NCBI GenBank assembly: GCA_000413015.1 | Contig: KE332515.1 | Coordinates: 343,082-407,081, forward strand | Length of the DNA: 64,000 bases | Source: Treponema socranskii subsp. paredis ATCC 35535 | Lineage (GTDB): Bacteria; Spirochaetota; Spirochaetia; Treponematales; Treponemataceae | Reading direction: 5' to 3' | Part shown: piece after piece, positions 54,953 to 62,506 of the stretch | Numbering within the stretch: the stretch's first letter is position 1 | How the letters are laid out: each line of letters opens with the position of its first letter | Notes under the pieces: generated by a model | Told to the model about the DNA's origin: nothing | Databases searched by the model: none | The model's input: the letters and a program-made list of their open reading frames with translations, nothing else | Made by a program: the position numbers and the translations under genes

Positions 54953-54993
54953 ACGAAACCATGATAGCATGATTTTTGGAAACAGGCTATTGA
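54953..54993 (-). repeat. 41-bp upstream repeat, copy 2 (promoter-like)
   Basis: Second copy of the repeat at 53728-53768 (3 mismatches). On the minus strand the TGCTATCAT element lies about 40 nt upstream of the gene starting at 54927, so the repeat probably carries its promoter. Confidence 0.65.
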
Positions 54994-55066
54994 AATGTGT
55001 CAATAAAAATGGTAACGACCGTAATAACCGATTGATATTTTGAATATAAATGAATATATTTGAAAA

Positions 55067-55108
55067 ATGGCAAAGACAATTACCGTTCGTATAGATGACA
55101 GTACATAT
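55067..55108 (+). pseudogene. 5' remnant of a ribbon-helix-helix antitoxin-like gene
   Basis: ATG at 55067 is followed by 13 codons giving MAKTITVRIDDSTY, the typical start of CopG/RelB-like (DUF6290-type) antitoxins. After that the frame passes into unrelated sequence overlapping the next gene antisense. No toxin gene is adjacent. It reads as a leftover of a toxin-antitoxin module at the edge of a rearrangement. Confidence 0.5.
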
Positions 55109-55114
55109 ATAATA

Positions 55115-55978
55115 TCATCTTTTATTATACAATTTCATTTTCTTAAGTTCTTCCACAGTATATTCAGGGTGATTTTTTACGTACTCTTCAAGTACGGGCA
55201 TACCCCATTCTTCTATCCAAGTATATTTATACCGTAAAACATCACATCCTAATTTTGTTATCCCGTATTTGGTATCAAGGAACGTATCGGAAATATCAAT
55301 TTTATTAAAATTAAACGGTATCGTTTGAATTAACGCAATCGGAAACTTTTCCGGTTTTCCGATTTTTATAAATTTTTCTTTATTAAAATATGAAATATCT
55401 TGAATTTCAGGATTTCCCCCGGAATGATACGCCTCTATAGAATCGTATCCCACAATAACCTTCGGTTGGATATATACCGTTTCATTTTCTATTTTCCATA
55501 AAAAATGAAGCTCAAAAACTCCGAATATTTTATTATCTCCCGCCGGAATTTCACCGGCTAAAACACCGATATGTTTTTTCCCGAACGATAAATCAAGATG
55601 ACAAATTGATGAATGATACTGTTTTTCCAGCGGTTTTATATCGCCGTAAAATTCATAAATATTCGGATTATGTAAATAGACTGATTTCCAACAACCTAAG
55701 AGAATAATATCCTCTGCATTGCTCGACACATCATTAGTATAAAACGGTTCGGCATATATTTCATATCTATCCCGGCAGTAACTGAAATATGCATAAGCCT
55801 TCGGTGTCCAAAGGCTGTAGTCGGATGAAACCAATATAGAATAGTTACACGCCTTTATTAATGCCGAATCGTTATTACATGGATATTTTTTATTACATGA
55901 TATAAAAAATATACTTAAGAAAAATAGAGCTGTAGAGAAAAATTTAACCTTATACACACATACACATTTACTCAACAA
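55115..55978 (-). CDS. Putative lipoprotein, unknown function
   Basis: Protein of up to 287 residues with a hydrophobic N-terminus ending in a lipobox-like FISC, so probably a lipoprotein. The rest is rich in aromatic residues and beta-forming stretches. It lacks the shared glycan-binding-like domain of its neighbours. The start is uncertain: the longest frame uses TTG at 55978, and a GTG seven codons downstream is an alternative; no clear ribosome-binding site. AT-rich. Confidence 0.6.
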   Translation of the reverse strand: MLSKCVCVYKVKFFSTALFFLSIFFISCNKKYPCNNDSALIKACNYSILVSSDYSLWTPKAYAYFSYCRDRYEIYAEPFYTNDVSSNAEDIILLGCWKSVYLHNPNIYEFYGDIKPLEKQYHSSICHLDLSFGKKHIGVLAGEIPAGDNKIFGVFELHFLWKIENETVYIQPKVIVGYDSIEAYHSGGNPEIQDISYFNKEKFIKIGKPEKFPIALIQTIPFNFNKIDISDTFLDTKYGITKLGCDVLRYKYTWIEEWGMPVLEEYVKNHPEYTVEELKKMKLYNKR

Positions 55979-56100
55979 ATTTCAACCAACCGTTTTTTGT
56001 AAAAAAATAGTTATACATTTTTTTACGGAATCTTCGAGTATGGTTCGCATCCTGATAACCGTTTATTATTTTTGGGGATATTCAAGATAAATACGTCCGC
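55979..56100 (-). other. Spacer with possible decayed coding remnant
   Basis: On the minus strand, frames here give RIYLEYPQK and, after a shift, NNKRLSGCEPYSKIP. The first resembles NGAFVEYPKSK in the broken gene at 56820-57261. This suggests a decayed second copy of that gene's 3' end, but the match is short. Confidence 0.3.
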
Positions 56101-56823
56101 TTATTTTTTGTCTTTATGAAGAAAACTTTTCTTCTGCTGTGTAACTTCAGGTTTCTTTTCTTTAATAACATCCGCGGTTGCATGCAGTTCACTTATGCAA
56201 GTGTCATTATATTTTTCGCCGGGATAGACTTCTAAAATCGTTAGTTTTAGGAATAAACATACATTGCCTGTTGTATAAGTTCCCACTAAATTAAATTTTT
56301 TTTCTAAATATTGTGTTTTCATTGAATCATTAATAAAAATATCAATTTCAGCACTCTTTATGGGTTCTTCTATAGCCTCTGTTTTATGTTGTCCGACTTG
56401 TAAAGGTACTTCATATATAGATAGATTTGCTCTTTTTACTCTATTATTATTTTTAAATAATGTTTCTGTCCTACAAAATCCATTATTTATTTTCAAGGTA
56501 AGATTCATTGGTAAATTCTCTACATGGTCTTCATAATTTAAATATTGATAATCACCATCTATGAAAACGATTACCCACTCTCCAATACCATCTCCATTCA
56601 CACCTTCAACCCAAGCTGTCGAAAGGTCATCATCATCCAACATTTCCCATTCATATTCTTTTTCATTTTTCTTTTCTTCAATTAAAACAGAACTTCTCCC
56701 TTGCTTCCAATGTATGATATCTGTCCAATAGTTTGTAATAGTATTTTTCGAAATATCATTCTTTTGAGAAAAAAGATTACACTCCATTAAAACAATAAAA
56801 ATTATAAATAATACTTTTTTCAT
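56101..56823 (-). CDS. Secreted protein with NADase-type glycan-binding-like domain (4)
   Basis: Protein of 240 residues with a signal peptide (MKKVLFIIFIVLMECNLFSQ). Almost the whole mature protein is the shared domain: DDDLSTAWVEGVNGDG, LTLKINNGFCRTETLFKNNN and EVYPGEKYNDTCISELHA. A lysine-rich tail of about 25 residues follows. It is the shortest member of the set and shows the domain can stand alone. Its ATG overlaps the stop of the broken gene upstream (ATGA), indicating the two were once coupled. Confidence 0.75.
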   Translation of the reverse strand: MKKVLFIIFIVLMECNLFSQKNDISKNTITNYWTDIIHWKQGRSSVLIEEKKNEKEYEWEMLDDDDLSTAWVEGVNGDGIGEWVIVFIDGDYQYLNYEDHVENLPMNLTLKINNGFCRTETLFKNNNRVKRANLSIYEVPLQVGQHKTEAIEEPIKSAEIDIFINDSMKTQYLEKKFNLVGTYTTGNVCLFLKLTILEVYPGEKYNDTCISELHATADVIKEKKPEVTQQKKSFLHKDKK

Positions 56824-57261
56824 ATATTTTTTTTCTCCAAATATTTAATCCAATGATTCCCGATCTCATATTTACTTTTAGGATATTCTACGAAAGCACC
56901 ATTTCGATCAATTCCATAAATTAGAATTTATCCCTTTCTCAAGATTCCCATAAGGGTGATCATGAATTATTAATGTAGTTTTTGTACTAATATACGGCAC
57001 GCCGGCCTTTTCGACGGTTGAAAACGTGATTGTCTGATCGTAGCTGTTATAACGGCTTCCGAGTAAGCGCTCTTGTATATGCATCGTATTTTCATTGAGA
57101 TAATACGTTGCATCCTTATCGCCTGCGGAAAACGTATATACGTCGAATCCGTCAAATGAATTATCGTTCGCCGACCGGTTTTCTCCCGCATAGGCGGTCA
57201 TTATAAGAAGAGCTGAAACCGAAAAAAGTACTGTCAGCGATTTTTTTGCTTTCATATACAA
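56820..57261 (-). pseudogene. Frameshifted small secreted protein
   Basis: From 57261 (or the ATG at 57255) a signal peptide (SLTVLFSVSALLIMTAYA) and about 95 mature residues are encoded, stopping at 56908. One base out of frame, coding clearly continues from near 56925 with IYGIDRNGAFVEYPKSK and then EIGNHWIKYLEKKNI, ending in a TGA that overlaps the next gene's ATG. One extra base in AAATTCTAA near 56921-56930 explains the break. A sequencing error cannot be excluded. Function unknown. Confidence 0.7.
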
Positions 57262-57262
57262 T

Positions 57263-57292
57263 AATTCGCACGGCGGCCTGTCCGTGCGAATT
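57263..57292 (-). terminator. GC-rich hairpin after leuD
   Basis: A perfect 11-bp inverted repeat, AATTCGCACGG (57263-57273) and CCGTGCGAATT (57282-57292), encloses an 8-nt loop, 10 bp beyond the leuD stop. The 3' tail on the minus strand is A/T-rich but lacks a strong T-run, so terminator function is probable rather than certain. Confidence 0.55.
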
Positions 57293-57302
57293 TAAAAACG
57301 CA

Positions 57303-57836
57303 TCAATATTTTTTGTCCGCGTAGCCGATCCAGCCGTCGTTTTCGACGAGCGTTTTTGCAAAACTGTCGAGCGTAAACGGATAGCTTTTCGAAAGGCTTC
57401 CCGCGATCAGCTTTACCTTTGCGCTGCCGTCGTCGTTTTGCACGATTTTGCATTCGGCCTCTTTATCCGAAAATGTGCGGAATATATCGTCTATCGATTT
57501 TTTATCGAGTTCGATCGCCATCATGCCGCAGTTGAACATGTTCTGCCGGAATATGCGCGCAAAGTTTACCGCGATGACGACGGAAATGCCGTTCACTTCG
57601 AGCGCCCACGGAGCGTGTTCGCGCGAAGAGCCGCAGCCGAAGTTTTCCCTCGTGATGATGACGCGCTTGCCTGCGATATCGGTTTTCGGATTAAAACCGT
57701 CGAGTTTTAAATCTTCAAGCAGATAGGGTTTGAGCGCCTGCTTTGAAATCTCGGTAAGATACTTCGCCGGAATGATTTCGTCGGTGTTGATGTCGGAGCG
57801 GTCGAGAAAGAGCACGCTCCCTCCGAATTGTTTCAC
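57303..57836 (-). CDS. leuD: 3-isopropylmalate dehydratase small subunit (homoaconitase type)
   Basis: Protein of 177 residues: DRSDINTDEIIPAKYL near the N-terminus and NFGCGSSREHAPWAL are the swivel-domain signatures. It pairs with LeuC to isomerise 2-isopropylmalate in leucine synthesis. The start is GTG (57834-57836) with GGGAGG 6 nt upstream; the frame stays open through the dispersed repeat upstream, which is not believed to be coding. It is separated from leuC by that repeat, unusual because leuC and leuD are normally adjacent. Confidence 0.92.
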   Translation of the reverse strand: MKQFGGSVLFLDRSDINTDEIIPAKYLTEISKQALKPYLLEDLKLDGFNPKTDIAGKRVIITRENFGCGSSREHAPWALEVNGISVVIAVNFARIFRQNMFNCGMMAIELDKKSIDDIFRTFSDKEAECKIVQNDDGSAKVKLIAGSLSKSYPFTLDSFAKTLVENDGWIGYADKKY

Positions 57837-57844
57837 CTCATACC

Positions 57845-58090
57845 TCCCAAAAAACTTTTGTAGAAATTTGCAAATTCCGAGAAAGTTTTTTGCCGTGCGC
57901 AAGCTTGGTAACGAAGGAGCTTTGCTCCGAAGTTCCAAGCGGCGCACATGTTAGATAATCGAGTTTGCAAAGTATAACGCAGCGTACTCATACGATTTTT
58001 ATCAAACCGGTATGTATGCGCGTTCTTTTGCAAACGTCCGAGCAAACTCGAGATCAAAGTGCCGACGCTGTTTCTGTCGGCGCTTTGATC
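57845..58090. repeat. Dispersed repeat, copy B (between leuC and leuD)
   Basis: Homologous to 17515-17700 over its length except for an extra 38-bp imperfect palindrome (about 57899-57937, arms beginning GCTTGG and ending CCAAGC). A further 16-bp inverted repeat (CAAAGTGCCGAC ... GTCGGCGCTTTG) lies at about 58055-58088 before leuC. It has CGAGTTTGC and GCAAACTCG arms like copy A. The inserted palindrome resembles one in the 9070-9110 spacer (ACGA ... GAAGTTCC). Confidence 0.75.
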
Positions 58091-58099
58091 ATACCTCCT

Positions 58100-59389
58100 T
58101 TAAGCCTCCGTATAAAGCGATGAATTGCATATCGTGCCGGCGATTGCCGTTGCGCTCGCCGTCGCGGGGCTCATCAAGTGAACCATGCCGCCTTTTCCCA
58201 TTCTGCCGTTGAAATTGCGGTTCGTCGTGGACGCGCACACTTCTCCTTCTGCAAGCACTCCGTTCGACATGCCGAGGCACGCCCCGCAGGTCGGATTCGT
58301 AACGCAAAATCCCGAGTCCATAAAGATGTCGATAATGCCTTCTTTCAGCGCCGTTTTGTACGTTTTCGGAGTTGCAGGACTTACGATGGCGCGCAGGCCT
58401 TCGGCTATGCGTTTTCCTTTCAGCACTTCCGCCGCAATGCGGAGATCCGATATGCGTCCGTTCGTGCAGCTGCCGATATAGACTTGATCGACTTTCGTGC
58501 CTTTCATATCGCGCACGTTTTTGACCTGGTCGGGTTTGTAGCCGACGGTACACACGGGCTCGATTTCACTGCAGTCTATCGATATCGTTTTTTCGTATTC
58601 GGCGTCCGCATCGCTTGTCCACTTGGAATAGTCGGCGAGGGCGGCTTCTTTCGACGGATAATCGTCTTTAATAAATTCCCAAAGGTAGTCGACCGTGTGC
58701 ATATCCGGAGCGCAGATGCCCGACGTGCCGCCGGCTTCCACCGCCATATTGCACAGCGTCATGCGCTCTTCCATACCGAAGCCTTCGATGACGGGACCGG
58801 TAAATTCCATAACGCGGTCGGTGGCTCCGTTTACACCGATTTTTGCGATGATAGAAAGGATAACGTCTTTGGCGAAAACGCCCGGACGGAGTTTTCCGTT
58901 TAAAATAAATTTAATCGATTTCGGTTCGCGGAAAGCGCACACGCCTTTTAATATGCCGACTTCTATGTCGGTCGTGCCGACTCCTGCGGCGAACGCGCCG
59001 AAAGCGCCGTGCGTACACGTGTGAGAATCGCCCATGATGACGGTAAAGCCCGGGCGTACAAAGCCGCTTTCCGGAAAAATCGCATGACACACGCCGTTTC
59101 GGCCGATGTCGAAAAAGTCTTTGATATGCTGCCGGTGCGCCCAATCGCGCAGGATTTTTCCCTGCGTCGCCGTTTTACTGTCTTTTGCAGGAGTGACGTG
59201 ATCGATAACCGCTTTGATTTTATCGCTGTCAAATACGCTGTCTTTTCCGCGTTCGATCAAGTCGGTGATCGCGATGGGAGTCGTGATTTCGTGACAAAAC
59301 ACGCGGTCGAGTTTCAGTACCGATGTGCCGGAAAAGGGCGTGTCGAGCCGGTGCGCATCGAATATTTTTTGTGCTATTGTTTTACCCAT
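58100..59389 (-). CDS. leuC: 3-isopropylmalate dehydratase large subunit (homoaconitase type)
   Basis: Protein of 429 residues of the aconitase superfamily. The [4Fe-4S] ligands are in IGSCTNGR and NPTCGACLG; GDSHTCTHGAFGAFAAGVG is the family signature. Length fits the archaeal/homoaconitase-type LeuC. GAGGAG precedes the ATG. leuA and leuB are not in the window, so only part of leucine synthesis can be shown here. Confidence 0.94.
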   Translation of the reverse strand: MGKTIAQKIFDAHRLDTPFSGTSVLKLDRVFCHEITTPIAITDLIERGKDSVFDSDKIKAVIDHVTPAKDSKTATQGKILRDWAHRQHIKDFFDIGRNGVCHAIFPESGFVRPGFTVIMGDSHTCTHGAFGAFAAGVGTTDIEVGILKGVCAFREPKSIKFILNGKLRPGVFAKDVILSIIAKIGVNGATDRVMEFTGPVIEGFGMEERMTLCNMAVEAGGTSGICAPDMHTVDYLWEFIKDDYPSKEAALADYSKWTSDADAEYEKTISIDCSEIEPVCTVGYKPDQVKNVRDMKGTKVDQVYIGSCTNGRISDLRIAAEVLKGKRIAEGLRAIVSPATPKTYKTALKEGIIDIFMDSGFCVTNPTCGACLGMSNGVLAEGEVCASTTNRNFNGRMGKGGMVHLMSPATASATAIAGTICNSSLYTEA

Positions 59390-59418
59390 GCTGCTGCTCC
59401 TCTAATGTTTTTTTTAAT

Positions 59419-59463
59419 GTTATTGAATAACTACAGCATAGTTAAAATCGATACGGAGGTCAA
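59419..59463 (-). promoter_or_regulatory. leuC promoter with two overlapping palindromes
   Basis: On the minus strand, TTGACC (59458-59463), a 17-bp spacer and TATGCT (59435-59440). The -10 lies in AACTA-TGCTG-TAGTT, and the predicted start near 59428 lies in the 13-bp palindrome GTTATTGAATAAC (59419-59431). Either could be an operator. Confidence 0.7.
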
Positions 59464-59478
59464 GAACGTTACAAAACG

Positions 59479-59682
59479 CTAATCGAGTACATCGATGCCG
59501 AGTGCCGAAATGGCAGCGTTGATCGCAGGCAATACGGATTCATCTCCGTAATCGACAAGCACTTGCGCTTTATCGGGTGATGCCGTAACGCTTGTGACGC
59601 CGCTTACCGCACGTACCGCATCTTCAACTTTTTTCGCCGTATCGCCGTCGAACATACCGGCAACGTAAATCTTTTTTTGCAT
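59479..59682 (-). CDS. HMA-fold small protein lacking the metal-binding CxxC
   Basis: Protein of 67 residues with the beta-alpha-beta pattern of heavy-metal-associated domains: IYVAGMFDGDTAKKVEDAV, SGVTSVTASPDKAQVLVDY. The loop that normally reads GMxCxxC is GMFDGD, so Cu(I)/Zn binding through that site is not possible. It may be a protein-interaction module or bind another ligand. CGGAG precedes the ATG; a strong promoter lies 26 nt upstream of it. Confidence 0.75.
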   Translation of the reverse strand: MQKKIYVAGMFDGDTAKKVEDAVRAVSGVTSVTASPDKAQVLVDYGDESVLPAINAAISALGIDVLD

Positions 59683-59714
59683 TTTTAGCTCCGCATTTCT
59701 TTTTTACTGCAGGC

Positions 59715-59743
59715 ATTATAGATAAAAATACGCGGCATTTCAA
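59715..59743 (-). promoter_or_regulatory. Promoter of the HMA-like gene
   Basis: On the minus strand, TTGAAA (59738-59743), a 17-bp spacer and consensus TATAAT (59715-59720). The predicted start near 59708 gives a 26-nt leader containing CGGAG. Confidence 0.75.
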
Positions 59744-59794
59744 GCGTTTTTCGGTTCTGATTTTTGTACAAATAAATACGGCATTCTTTTTCGG

Positions 59795-60829
59795 TTATGT
59801 GCTGCGCCCGCCCTTCACATTCGTTTTACCGAGCTGTCCGCAGGCGCCTGAAATGCTTTTTCCGCGGTGCATGCGGAGCGTTACGTTTAGGCCTCCCTTT
59901 TCAAGGCGCGAAACGAATTGTGCCGTTTCGCGTGCGTCCGGTGTCGCAAATGACAGCCCTTCTACGGGATTCCACGGAATGAGATTTACGTGAACGTCCA
60001 AATCTTTCGCAAAAGCGATGAGAGAATCCGCATTTTTTTCGCTCGTATTTTTTCCCGAAAGCAGTACGGCTTCAAGCGTAACTCTTTTTCCCGTTTTTTC
60101 GATGTAGTACGAAATCGCCTGCCGTAAATCGTGCAAAGAATTCGTCAAAGACGCGGGCATGAGTTCTTTTCTTGTCTCTTCATCCGCCGTCGTAAGAGAA
60201 AGGGCAAGGCGCACTGCCGGCCCCTTATCCGCCAAATCGTATATGCCGCTTACGATGCCTACCGTGGATACCGTAATACGGCGGCTCGAAAGATTTCTGC
60301 CGCGCTTATCGGTGAGTACGGCAATCGCTTTTCGAAGGGCATCGAGATTTAAAAGCGGCTCTCCCATACCCATAAAAACGATATTGTCGAGAGTGCCCGC
60401 GTGCTTTTCAAGATATAAAAACTGTTCGACGATTTCCGCTGCAGTGAGATTCCGCGCAAGACCGAGCGTTCCCGTTTTACAAAACGCGCAGCCCATCGCG
60501 CAGCCGGCTTGGCACGAAACGCAAGCCGTCTTCCGTCCCGCTTTATCGGTGAGAAGAACCGTTTCTACCGCAAGATCGTCTTCCGTTTCTATCTGTAGCT
60601 TTACCGTACCGTCATCCGCTTTCAGCACATCGGACACCCGTGTCGAACGGAGAAGCGCTTTTTCGGCAAGTGACGTCCGCAGCTCCGCGCTCAGATTCGT
60701 CATGGCATCGAAAGAATCGACTCCCTTTCCGATCCAGTGAAATATTTGATTTCCGCGGAAAGAAGGGGAGAGTGAAAAAAGACTGCAAATCTCTTCGGGT
60801 AAGAGAGCGGCGAGTGCGATTTTATTCAT
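59795..60829 (-). CDS. rlmN: Dual-specificity rRNA/tRNA m2A methyltransferase RlmN
   Basis: Radical-SAM enzyme of 344 residues. Cys110, Cys114 and Cys117 (CAMGCAFC) bind the 4Fe-4S cluster, and Cys330 (SGACGQL) is the resolving/methyl-carrying Cys. GMGEPLLN and STVGIV are further family motifs. It methylates A2503 of 23S rRNA and A37 of some tRNAs. The ATG at 60829 is preferred to a TTG seven codons upstream. Confidence 0.95.
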   Translation of the reverse strand: MNKIALAALLPEEICSLFSLSPSFRGNQIFHWIGKGVDSFDAMTNLSAELRTSLAEKALLRSTRVSDVLKADDGTVKLQIETEDDLAVETVLLTDKAGRKTACVSCQAGCAMGCAFCKTGTLGLARNLTAAEIVEQFLYLEKHAGTLDNIVFMGMGEPLLNLDALRKAIAVLTDKRGRNLSSRRITVSTVGIVSGIYDLADKGPAVRLALSLTTADEETRKELMPASLTNSLHDLRQAISYYIEKTGKRVTLEAVLLSGKNTSEKNADSLIAFAKDLDVHVNLIPWNPVEGLSFATPDARETAQFVSRLEKGGLNVTLRMHRGKSISGACGQLGKTNVKGGRST

Positions 60830-60877
60830 GCTGAGCGTCGCATCCGTCAAAAAAATTAATAAAACTCGGCATGCGTA

Positions 60878-62053
60878 TCAATAAATCGGCTTATTGTTTT
60901 TGAGCTTGTCGAGCATATCGCTTATGGGCGGGCAGCGTATGCCCTGTTTTTGGAAATTTTCGAGAGCCGAAACGGCATCCTGTTTCCGGTTCAGCTTTAT
61001 GTAACAGTCGGCAAGGTCTATGTACAGCCGGTAATTTTTTATGTCGTTTCGGATAAGATTTGAAAGCCGTTCGGCCGCTTCTTCGTATTTGCCTTCGCCT
61101 TTGCAGATAAGCGCGAGCCCCAAAGCCGCATATACGTCGAAAGCGATGTCGAGCGCTTTGTTATAGTATTCTACGGCGGTTTTGTAATCGCCCGTATTCC
61201 GATATGCGTCGCCCGAACGTGTGAGGATAACTTTGTTGTCGGGATCAAGCGCAAGAATTTTATTCCAATATTCGATGGAGCGATACTGCTGGTTCATGCC
61301 GCGGTAACAATCGGCCAGTCCGAACAGCGCGTAAAAATTATTCGGATCGAGGGCGAGGGCGCGTTCGAAATAAGCGACACCGTTTTCAAAGGTTTTCAGC
61401 TTTCTGTGACAGTTTCCGATCGACGTAAGCACGCGGATGTCGACGGCGCTTTCGTTGAGTTCGAGCATTTTAGCCCAATAGTAGAGCGCGTCTTTATATT
61501 CTTTAAAGTCGTAATGCAAGTGTCCGAGCCCGATGAGCGCGTAGGCGTTGTCCTGTTCCATATCGAGCACTTTCAAATACAGCTCTTTCGATTTTTTAAA
61601 GTCGTGTATTTTCCGGTAGGCGTCGGCCACTCTCGTAAGAACCGTGATGTTCCGATCGTCATGCACGAGATATTGTTCCCAGATATCGATCGCTTTGCGG
61701 TATTGGTTGAGCGCTTTGTAGCAGTCGGCAAGACCGAAGAGCGCGTAATTGTTTCCGGGATGATAGGAGAGACACTCGTTATAATAGCCTATAGCTTTAT
61801 AATGATTGTTTTGTTTGCGTTCCGAATCGCCGAGCCCGACAAGGGCGTAGTTGTTGTTGTTTTCGATATCGAGGATTTTTTTAAACATATCCTTCGCATC
61901 GGTAATTTTATTATTTTTTAATAATTGATAGCCGCCCTTTGACAGTACGGAAATACGGTCGGCATCCTGATTTTCTTCCCCAATCGATTCTTCAAAAAAA
62001 TCTTCTTCGGTTTCAGATTCGGTACTTTCAATGCTCTCAATTGTTGCTTCCAT
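60878..62053 (-). CDS. Tetratricopeptide-repeat protein
   Basis: Protein of 391 residues. After an acidic N-terminus of about 35 residues it is built of around ten TPR units; repeats of NYALFGLADCYKALNQYRKA and NAYALIGLGHLHYDFKEYKD type recur every 34-37 residues. No signal peptide, so it is probably a cytoplasmic scaffold. AAGGAG lies 10 nt before the ATG. It follows a small TPR-like gene by 24 bp and is likely co-transcribed. Partners are unknown. Confidence 0.82.
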   Translation of the reverse strand: MEATIESIESTESETEEDFFEESIGEENQDADRISVLSKGGYQLLKNNKITDAKDMFKKILDIENNNNYALVGLGDSERKQNNHYKAIGYYNECLSYHPGNNYALFGLADCYKALNQYRKAIDIWEQYLVHDDRNITVLTRVADAYRKIHDFKKSKELYLKVLDMEQDNAYALIGLGHLHYDFKEYKDALYYWAKMLELNESAVDIRVLTSIGNCHRKLKTFENGVAYFERALALDPNNFYALFGLADCYRGMNQQYRSIEYWNKILALDPDNKVILTRSGDAYRNTGDYKTAVEYYNKALDIAFDVYAALGLALICKGEGKYEEAAERLSNLIRNDIKNYRLYIDLADCYIKLNRKQDAVSALENFQKQGIRCPPISDMLDKLKNNKPIY

Positions 62054-62077
62054 AAGGTGTGTACTCCTTTGTTGTAA

Positions 62078-62428
62078 TTATGCGTTGTTCTCTCTTAATA
62101 CCGCCGATATAACGCGGGCCATGCATTCATAAATCGGTTCCGACTTTTTTACATTGTGCGCAAGCACGTACTGCTTGAGCGCTTTGATCGTTTCGTGTTT
62201 TTTTGCGTATATATCTCCGATGCGCGTCAATCCGTCGGAATAACCCGTCGTCGAAAATATCCTTCGAGCCTGCTCTATCTTGCCTTCGTTGAAAAGGGCG
62301 TTGCCGCTGCGGTTGAGCGCCGCTTTTTGCCGTATACTGAGGGCGGAAACGGGAGCGTCGGCGGTTTTAATAAATCCCGCGTTTCCCTGTTTTTCGATTA
62401 TCCGCCTTTTTAATTCATCCGTTGTCAT
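62078..62428 (-). CDS. Small TPR-like protein, unknown function
   Basis: Protein of 116 residues, helical, with a TPR-like segment (RSGNALFNEGKIEQARRIFS then YSDGLTRIGDIYAKKHETIK). Its fold and position upstream of the larger TPR gene suggest a partner. No membrane segment. I recognise no named family beyond TPR. A promoter (62464-62494) precedes it. Confidence 0.65.
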   Translation of the reverse strand: MTTDELKRRIIEKQGNAGFIKTADAPVSALSIRQKAALNRSGNALFNEGKIEQARRIFSTTGYSDGLTRIGDIYAKKHETIKALKQYVLAHNVKKSEPIYECMARVISAVLRENNA

Positions 62429-62463
62429 ACACCCGCAAAGTTAACAATAATTCCCCTACTATA

Positions 62464-62494
62464 ATTATACTACCACGTTTTTCGTAAATGTCAA
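62464..62494 (-). promoter_or_regulatory. Promoter of the TPR gene pair
   Basis: On the minus strand, consensus TTGACA (62489-62494) with TATAAT (62464-62469) at a long 19-bp spacing, or TAGTAT (62467-62472) at 16 bp. It lies between rsmD and the small TPR gene. Confidence 0.6.
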
Positions 62495-62506
62495 GGATTT
62501 TTTTAC

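Noticed and set aside
57303..57947. LeuD starting inside the dispersed repeat
   Set aside because: The GTG at 57836 has GGGAGG at ideal spacing and matches the family N-terminus; upstream codons belong to the repeat.
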